NCBI GenBank assembly: GCA_037043015.1
Contig: CM073322.1
Coordinates: 5,777,601-5,841,600, forward strand
Origin: Bryum argenteum
Lineage: Eukaryota > Streptophyta > Bryopsida > Bryales > Bryaceae
Direction of reading: 5' to 3'
Length of the DNA stretch: 64,000 bases
Shown: positions 57,441-64,000 of the stretch, one piece after another
How the letters are laid out: every line of letters starts with the position of its first letter
Numbering within the stretch: position 1 is the stretch's first letter
Position numbers and translations under genes: made by a program
Notes under the pieces: generated by a model
The model's database searches: none
Seen by the model: only the letters and a program-made list of their open reading frames with translations
Told to the model about the DNA's origin: nothing

Positions 57441-58167
57441 AATGGAGGTCTCGACGTCAATCTTTCAACCCTTCCCTCCTCTCAATGATCGACTGATTGC
57501 CCTTCCGTGCCGTTTGCCCTTTGTATCTACTAAGAATATAATTAAAGTTACTAAATTTGCTCAAAATGTACTTAAAATACTAAAAAATAATAATATTGAA
57601 AGCTTGTAATTAAAAATACAGACAATGAAGATCGTATAACTATGACGATATTTTATTATTGAGTTAGGAACCAACAACCAAGCAACCCTTTATATTCTCA
57701 TTATCATGCTTTGCATTGAGTTAGGTACCAACTACCAAGCGGCCCTTCATATTCTCATTATCAATTTATCATGCTTTGTGAAAATCCTGCCATCCTGGTA
57801 ATCAATTAAAATGGTAGTCCTATAAATACCATGATATTTTATTATGGGGTTACCAAATGTAACACTAGTTTTAGAATATTTGAGGTGAATTCCAATCCTT
57901 TGTAACTTCTACTAAGCTTTTGGCAATCTTTGGTTTACCTATTTTTGTAAAACCTCAATTTTCTTATAATTTTCACTTTGTAAACTTACCTGTGATGAAA
58001 AGGTAGGTTTATTTTATGGTGAAGAGGTTCACTGGTCAAGAAATTAAGGAGAAACCTGAAATGTGTTCGACTTGAAATTCAAACTCTTGAGATATGATTG
58101 GTTGAAAATGAAACTCTTCATAGACTGATGGCTTACTCTACTCTAGTGTAAACTACCCTAAAACTAA

Positions 58168-58175
58168 TATAAATA
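58168..58175 (+). promoter_or_regulatory. Candidate TATA box for KIX gene C
   Basis: TATAAATA about 535 bp upstream of the start codon, conserved in position in the duplicated upstream region of KIX locus D (61809-61815). Confidence 0.5.
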
Positions 58176-58703
58176 TGCATCGCATCACATTACCACCAAA
58201 GCACTTGCTTCTTCACTCTGTCGCCACAGGGTACGTCTGTACGTTGCAGACTTGCCACACCCGCTTTCGGTGGCAATTTCGGAGAGGGAGGTTGTGGAGC
58301 GAAGCCCGGACAAGGAGGAGGAAGTGGACAGGAGGATTGTCTTGTGCACAGGATTTCATCCCACAGATCCTATTTCTTTCGCAGGTACAGTTGTTTGCAC
58401 CTGTCTATCTCGATTTCCATTTCATTTCGACCCTCGACCCAACCTTTCGTTTATCTAGATTTGCTGTGACATGGACGCTCTTGCTTCGGGACGAGCGTGT
58501 TTCTAGGGTCAGGAGTTTGAGATCTTGGACGGACGACAGTGAGGTTAGGCAGAGCTGATCGGATGCGAGGCCGGGGTCAAGCCATCATTCGAACCGAGAA
58601 AGTCTGATTCACCTTGTTCCGTTTTTGTGCAGCTGGCTGCGGCTACGGGAGGCTCATCCTTTGCAGCAATTGTAGAGGTTGGTGTTACTTTACAACTATC
58701 AAC

Positions 58704-59414
58704 ATGGATAATTCATGGCGGACTTCGTTGAGGCACGACAGTCGGACAAGGATTGTGACAAGAATGTAAGTCTGTCAGAGGTTTCTGGTCTCTACTTTCG
58801 CATAGTACTCAATAACCCACTGTTCGTTTATAAGGATACCGACAGGTATCACGTCTCCTGTGAACTATGTTGCGGGTGGTGATCAATTGTTTAAGCTGTG
58901 TATCGGGGATTTCCAAAGCTCTGCAAAAGCGATGGCATCCTGACCTGGTCGGAGGAACATGATCACAACCAAAGAGGCGAAGTGGAATATGAGTTTAGTC
59001 TGTATGTGAAATGAATGTCGGTGTGCTGCAGCTTGGTCACGTTGCAGCGCCACATGCCAGTTGGTGGGCAGGACGGCGTGGATGAGCTTTTAGAGATCGC
59101 ATGGCGATTCGAAGAGAAAATCTTTCAGGCTGCAACTGATCACGTAAGTCTTTCGCATCGCACACAACTCAATTCCTGCGTATGAGAAGTACGAGTGCAG
59201 CAGTTTTCAAAGCTCATGGTGTAAGTTGGAAATCTATGTTTTGCATTCGATCCTTGTTGAGCTTAGTTTTTGTGACATGTCTTCACAGGAAGATTATTTT
59301 CGAAAGATCTCGCTGAAGATGTTGTCATTGGAGACCGAGGCCAATGAGCCCCAAAACAGCTATCCGCCTGGAGCTCAAGTTGCAGAGCAGGTTGATTATT
59401 CTTACCAAGACTAA
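58704..59414 (+). CDS. Stand-alone KIX-domain protein C (MED15-type)
   Basis: Three exons, 58704-58765, 59032-59143 and 59289-59414; 300 nt, 99 residues. It is the clearest KIX domain of the cluster: SWRTSLRHDSRTRIVTRI, then LQRHMPVGGQDGVDELLEIA, then WRFEEKIFQAATDH and EDYFRKISLKMLSLETEAN. These correspond helix by helix to plant MED15, including the G-Q-D/E-G turn and the D-Y-x-R-K-I-S-L-K-M-L helix. It ends 25 residues later. Exon 1 is exactly as long as in gene B, and both introns are in the same place. A Gln-rich frame follows downstream at 59585, so the gene may be a truncated derivative of a MED15 copy. As a KIX-only protein it could compete with Mediator for activators; inference. Confidence 0.85.
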
Positions 59415-59584
59415 CATGTAACAATATGTGGGGACATGGCAGACGTGTGTCAGTGCGTTTATGTTGAATATCTTGAGACTTAGTCAATCAATTCGAGTTG
59501 AAGAGAGAAGTAGGTGTGTCATTCATTGTATGGTGGACATTTCTGTGGCCTTATTAGTAGCAGTTGATATGTTAGGTTCTTCAG

Positions 59585-59743
59585 CTGCTGCTAAGGCGAA
59601 ACCTCGCTCAAGCTCAAACCGCCGTAAACGGAGTTCTGTCGAGCCAGGCTCAACAGCAGCAGCTTCAGGAGGGGCAGCAACTCCAGCGTTGTCAGCTACG
59701 GCGGTTATCGGCCCTGTCTCTGCAGGAGAGTCGGAAAGCTTAG
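59585..59743 (+). pseudogene. Gln-rich fragment resembling the MED15 region after KIX
   Basis: After a TTCTTCAG acceptor-like word a 52-codon frame reads LLLRRNLAQAQTAVNG followed by SSQAQQQQLQEGQQLQR and then a stop. MED15 proteins carry a Gln-rich region after the KIX domain. I could not join it in phase to exon 3 of KIX gene C without another exon. It may be a relic, or part of an alternative transcript. The overlapping Ala/Ser-rich frame (59428-59760) is a shadow reading of the same DNA. Confidence 0.35.
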
Positions 59744-59760
59744 TTTTAGGTCGCAGTTGA

Positions 59761-60320
59761 CACATGAAATGTCACATGTCTAGATGGTTGAGATTATTTT
59801 TCGAAGGTCTTGTTGAGGCTGTTGTCACTGTAGACCAAGGGCAACCAGGTTAGCAGGATGCTGGACTTGAATTAGGCCGCGAATGGTTTACAAGTGACAT
59901 GAGAGTCGGGTAAAGAAAGAAGAATTGGGTGAAGTGAATGGGGGAAGTGATCAGCCAGTGGAGATGAGGGGATGCCGACAAACTTGTATCAATGCTTAGC
60001 ATGAATGCATAGGGATGAACGCCAATGTAAGGGATTCAATATAAATGTATTGTGTGCTTATGCACTTAATGAAGGACGAAAATGCTTGTAAAGAAGTTCT
60101 GTATAAGGTAAAGCACATCATGTCAACCATTATGGGTTGGAAGGAGCCTTTGCGTGTGAGGGGTTGGGCTCTGCCCAACCACGAAGCTCCAGTGAGTAGG
60201 TGTTTGTTACTCGTTGTAAAGAACTGTGGTCAGAATATCTTGCGGGTGTTCAAAGTGACCTCAATCCAAAATACCTTGCTGGTTGCTACTACAATTAGTT
60301 GTTTTGGCCAGATTCTGTAA
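59761..60320. other. 3' flank of KIX locus C
   Basis: No recognisable gene. A frame at 60045-60320 has no known domain. Confidence 0.35.
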
Positions 60321-60388
60321 AGTCTCCAATTTGAGGGTGCAGTTTAGCTCGACTCGAGCTAAACTGTCATTAAATTTGGAGACTAAAA
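60321..60388. repeat. Long hairpin with a perfect 12-bp core palindrome
   Basis: The core is AGTTTAGCTCGA, one C, then its exact complement (60341-60365). Outside it, AGTCTCCAATTT on the left pairs with AAATTTGGAGACT on the right with one bulge. It lies at the left boundary of the right duplication copy. Confidence 0.9.
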
Positions 60389-61808
60389 ATCTCCCAAAAT
60401 AACGAATATTGAGATCTTACCTCAATCTCTACAAAGTAATGAGAAATCCTTGTTCTTGGGATTGGAGATAATAAAACTTTTGGATCTCCGGGGGTTCAAT
60501 TGAAGGCTTCGGTCTTTTATATATGAAAATGAGAAAACTTATGTAACAACTTTCTTTATTAGTTTGTTACTTAATCACCTTTTTTCTAAAAGCTAAGATG
60601 ACTAATTAAGATTTCTTGACTTAGGGTGTGTTTGGCAGCCACCCAAATATCATGATATTTCACCCTAACTCGAGATGTTAGGAATACCACAATATTTGTT
60701 GTAACCATCGGTTTGGCAACCCTTCATTTTCGTAAAAAGATTATCATGATTTTTCATGAAAAATCAAGATATTCCCAAAATCACAATATTGTCGTTCACC
60801 ATCCGTTTAGCAAACATTCATTTTTATGATAAAAACAATATTGCCAAAAGATCATGATCTTTCATGGAAATTTGAGATATACCCAAAATTGCAATATGTA
60901 CCAGTGACCACCCGTTTGGCAACGCATCAATATCATCATAATGACAATCATGATATTCCAAAGGAAATGTAATAAAAGGTCTTGACCTCAATCTTTTAGC
61001 TCATGCCTTTCATTGATCACCCTTATGCCCTTTTTATCTACTAAAAATATAATCCAAGTTACTAAGATGTATTTAAAATTATTGAAAGCTTGTAATTCAA
61101 AAAACTCAAAATGGAGGTGGTGTTAATATCACAATATTTTATTATTGCGATGCCAAATAGCTCTTCATATTCTTATTATCATGGTATGTGAAAAAAATAT
61201 TATAACGACCGAAAATAGCAATCTTGTAAATATTACGATCTTATAATATTGGGTTGCCAAATGTAGCCTTAGTTTTATAGCTTTTGGGCAAAATTCAAAT
61301 CCTCTATAACTTTGATTAGCTTTTAACAATCTTTGGTTTACCTGTTTTTCTACAAATAATTTGGAATCAACCTCAAATAATCATGTGTGTCTAAAGTGAT
61401 ATTTTTCATAGTATAAATTCAAAAATAAGACCAAAGATCTTAGGTATCCCAAACTCAAAACCTAACATACAAAAACTCAACCACAAAACCAAACCACAAA
61501 ATTTCTTTTTCTAACCTGAACAAACTCACCTGCTATAAGTGTCATGAGACCTTGGCGATTGTGAATGGTCCGAAAGCCCGCCCATGGCCGGCTGGGAGCT
61601 CCTATTTAGAATTCCCTGCATTCATTTTCGATCAAATTAAAAGGTTGGTTTACAGTATGATGAAGAGGTTCATTGGTCAAGAAATTTAGGAGAAATCTAA
61701 AATGTGTTTAAATGAGATTGAGACTCTTGAAAACTAAGTGGTTAAAAATGAGATTCTTGATAGACTGACAGCTTATACTATTATAGTGTAAACCAACCCC
61801 AAAACCAA

Positions 61809-61815
61809 TATAAAC
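61809..61815 (+). promoter_or_regulatory. Candidate TATA box for KIX locus D
   Basis: TATAAAC, in the position equivalent to TATAAATA at 58168 in the duplicated upstream region. A MITE lies just downstream, between it and the exon array. Confidence 0.4.
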
Positions 61816-61842
61816 TTGTATCTCATCGAACTACCTCCACAC

Positions 61843-62173
61843 AGGTGAGCTTAAAGCCGGCCAGCGAGCTGGTCACAGAGCCCCTCGACCCTACCTGCCC
61901 GCCGGATCCCCTGCCCGGATAGAAAATCCATTATTCTTGTGTTTTGCGTTTTGGAATACCCTCTCATGTTGTTTTTTTTTTTTAAAATTGAGTTTCAAAA
62001 TGCGGTCTACGACCGCGTTTTACTCTATTGGGTGCCTCTTGGAGCTATGGGCGACATCAACCATTAAAAATTAGGGGGCAAATATACCCCATTATTTATT
62101 TGGCGGGCAGGGATTATTTGCCCCCATGAGAGGCTCCATGACGAGCTCGCTCGCCGGCTTTAAGCCGATCCCC
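61843..62173. mobile_element. MITE with GC-rich inverted repeats (331 bp)
   Basis: The ends are GAGCTTAAAGCCGGCCAGCG on the left and, complemented, GGCTTAAAGCCGGCGAGCGA on the right; the repeat extends about 35 bp with mismatches. The word CCACAC flanks both sides (61837-61842, 62174-62179). The equivalent place in the left duplication copy lacks it, so it inserted after the duplication. No coding capacity. Confidence 0.75.
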
Positions 62174-62591
62174 CCACACCACTTGCCTCTTCACTATGTT
62201 GACAACCCGAAGTATATGTCACTACGTCGCACAGAGTTTGCCAAACCCACTTTCGGTGACAATTTCGGACATGAAGGTTGAAGAGCGTGCCTAGTTGGGA
62301 AAAATCGTGCTTGAGCTTGAGGTTTCGTAATTTAATTACACCTTTTCTTTCTCGGTTTCAGCTCTCTGTAGTCTTTGATCACATCCTTCATCTTGCTTTG
62401 CTCTGTAGGAGTTGCTCTTGCGTTCTCTTGGAGTTTTTATTCGGAAGACATGCTTTAGATTGATGCCGGACGTAAAAGAATGAGGTTGCCGGTATTAGGT
62501 TTGAATGGATGCAAGGGTTCTCGCTGTCTGCTACTCTGCTAGAAAGGAGTTTGGACTTTTCTCTAATCCATCGTTATTGGTTTTCTCTTAG

Positions 62592-63528
62592 TTGGATGCA
62601 GAAGGAGCCCAACTCAAAAATTTGTGGAGGATTTTGTTTTCTCACGACACTCGGTCAAAGATAGTGAAAAGAATGTAAGTCTCAAATACTTCTTTTTCTT
62701 GATTACATCGTTCATCTCGATCTGGTGTGTCTGAGTAGCTCTTGCGTTTTCTTGGAGTTTTTATTTGTAAGACAAGCTTTAGATTGGTGTGAGACGTGGA
62801 ACAGTGAGGTTGCTGACACTAAGTTTGAATGGATGTAGGGTTCAAGCCATCTTTTCGCCAAGAAAGGAGTTTGGATTTTTCTAATCTATTGTTATTGGTT
62901 TTTTGCTAGTTGGATGTAGAAGGAGCCGAGCTCGAGAATTTGTCGCGGAATTTGTTTGCGCAGGACACTCTTGTCAAAAATAGTGAGAAGAATGTAAGTT
63001 TCAAATATTTCTTTTTTTCCAACACAACGTTCATCCCAATTGGTGTGTCTGAGTTGTTCTTGCGTTCTCTTGAAGTTTATATTCAGAAAACCAGCTTTAG
63101 ATTGATGTGTGACGTAGAACAGTGGGGTTGCGCATTTAGTCCGAATAGATGCAAGCGTTGAAGCCATCTTTTCGGTGTCTGTAAGGAAGGAGTTGAGATT
63201 TTTTTCTAATTCATCGTCATTGGTTTTTCTGTAGTTGAATGCAGAAGGAGCCTTGCTCAAATATTTGTGGCGGAGTTTGTTTGCGCATGACACTTGGTCA
63301 AAAGTAGTGAAAAGAATGTAAGTCTCAAGTATTTCCTTTTCTCCAGCACATCGTTCATCTCGATTGGTGTGTCCGAGTTGCTCTTGCGTTCTCTTGAAGT
63401 TTTCAATTAAAAGACAAACTTTAGATTGATGTGGGACATAGAACAGTGAAGTTGCGTATTGGGTTTGAATGGATGCCAGGGTTCCAGCCATCTTCTTGGT
63501 GTCTGCAAGAGAAGAGTTTCAAGTTTTT
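62592..63528 (+). repeat. About 320-bp tandem repeat containing a KIX exon
   Basis: Each unit comprises the exon, GTAAGTCTCAAATA-like intron start, the GGTGTGTCTGAGTTG-CTCTTGCGTTCTCTTG stretch, a TTTAGATTGATGTG stretch, and a pyrimidine-rich acceptor (TCATTGGTTTTTCTGTAG type). Conserved intron as well as exon shows duplication of whole genomic units by unequal exchange. Confidence 0.9.
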
Positions 63529-64000
63529 AACCTCAATTCCGTTAAAATGGCACAATTCCTTGTGCCATATTGCCAAAGCCATGTTGTGCCAATTTGGTCG
63601 CGTTTCTGAAACGTGCCATTTTACCGGCATATTTTTGAACTCAAAATCTCAAAGATTTATGCTTGCAAAATGGCACGTTTTTTAATATCACCCACATCTT
63701 CCATTATATCAACAAATTTCTGTAATATCATCAAAAATTCCATAATATCACACTATTTGATGAATTTTGACCTTCAAATTTTGTCGAAGGGCAGTTTTTT
63801 CTCAACAGCCGCTCAGAAATATCTCTGGTTTTGAGCGGCCGCTCGGAAAAATTTGCTCTATTATGTCAAAAAATGACAAAAACGAGTGTTGTTTTTTTCA
63901 TTTTTTCCACCTTAAATTGTGCCATTTTACCAGAATATTGCCAAATTAACGGAATTGAGGTTTTTTCTAATGGATCGTCATTGGTATTCTTTAAGTTGGA
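62592..64000 (+). CDS. KIX locus D: tandem array of first KIX exons (partial)
   Basis: Only the left part lies in the window. Exon-like units at 62592-62674, 62910-62993, 63235-63317 and 63996 onward (cut by the window edge) each follow an AG acceptor, and the first three end at AAT|GTAAGT. Unit 1 reads LDAEGAQLKNLWRILFSHDT then SKIVKR; unit 3 reads LNAEGALLKYLWRSLFAHDT then SKVVKR. These equal helix 1 of KIX genes B and C (W-R...R-x-I-V-x-R) and end in phase 2, like them. Unit 2 is one base longer near its end, which breaks the frame. Spacing is 318 and 325 bp, then 761 bp because of a 435-bp MITE. Exons for the rest of KIX must lie to the right. The units could be mutually exclusive exons or a decaying array. 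Confidence 0.55.
63529..63963. mobile_element. MITE inserted in the KIX exon array (435 bp)
   Basis: The terminal inverted repeats are AACCTCAATTCCGTTAA on both ends (17 of 17), with a further AAAATGGCACAA match slightly inside. T-runs flank both sides. Removing it restores the 326-bp spacing of the array, which confirms insertion. Related fragments occur at 2772-2945 and 41928-42178. No coding capacity. Confidence 0.85.

Larger units (their letters stand above)
56830..58770 (+). repeat. Segmental duplication, left copy
   Basis: Blocks in this interval recur in order at about 60400-62680. They include the ACCTTACCTCAATCTC region, the ATATGAAAATGAGAAAACTTA-like word, the GTTTGGCAACC/TATCATGATATT stretch, GGTCAAGAAATTAAGGAGAAA, the TATA region with CACTTGC-TTCTTCACT, the CTTTCGGTGGCAATTTCGGA word and the first KIX exon. 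The two copies are about 3.6-3.9 kb apart and moderately diverged, with independent insertions. Confidence 0.75.
60400..62680 (+). repeat. Segmental duplication, right copy
   Basis: Counterpart of 56830-58770, in the same order and direction. It is interrupted by the MITE at 61843-62173. It ends in the first KIX exon copy of locus D. Confidence 0.75.

Noticed and set aside
62892..63491. 199-codon frame on the minus strand across the KIX exon array
   Set aside because: It runs through exon and intron copies of the 320-bp repeat alike, which gives internal repetition; the plus strand carries the KIX motifs and splice sites.

Overview
The window is nuclear DNA of a land plant. Six intron-rich genes can be assembled exon by exon with GT-AG boundaries and closed reading phase. 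They include plant-type families: a cell-wall xyloglucan endotransglucosylase, a plastid-type nucleoside diphosphate kinase and plant-style nucleoside hydrolases. Introns are mostly about 80-450 bp, intergenic DNA is AT-rich and full of degenerate transposons. A bryophyte, perhaps a liverwort, fits, but nothing in the sequence fixes the species.

Layout. 1-9.5 kb: repeat-rich DNA with no gene I can support. 9567-11400 (-): XTH. 11.4-23.8 kb: a transposon nest with a CACTA-type MITE, a Stowaway-type MITE and several elements bounded by TTAA. 23879-25859 (+): plant multi-pass membrane protein, probably plastid-targeted. 28162-29415 (+): plastid nucleoside diphosphate kinase. 30902-33790 (-): tRNA (guanine-37-N1)-methyltransferase Trm5. 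34.7-36 kb: another TTAA-type element carrying an 11-bp minisatellite. 37029-40405 (-) and 46037-48916 (+): two nucleoside hydrolase genes, head to head, with identical intron positions and phases; a minisatellite and a possible two-exon small gene lie between them.

50.6-64 kb: the most unusual part. Three small three-exon genes each encode a stand-alone KIX domain of the Mediator MED15 type, followed by different tails (a TEG-type acidic repeat, a long Glu/Asp/Tyr/Asn 9-residue repeat, or a short tail). A fourth locus at the right edge holds the first KIX exon as a tandem array of three copies plus the beginning of a fourth, each with its own splice acceptor and donor. The array has been interrupted by a MITE. 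A segmental duplication links the upstream regions of the third and fourth KIX loci.

The housekeeping genes (nucleotide metabolism, tRNA modification, wall remodelling) are not an operon and need no common role. The two nucleoside hydrolases are paralogues from one inverted duplication, and the KIX loci are a local gene family that may bind activation domains without the rest of Mediator. That role is inference.
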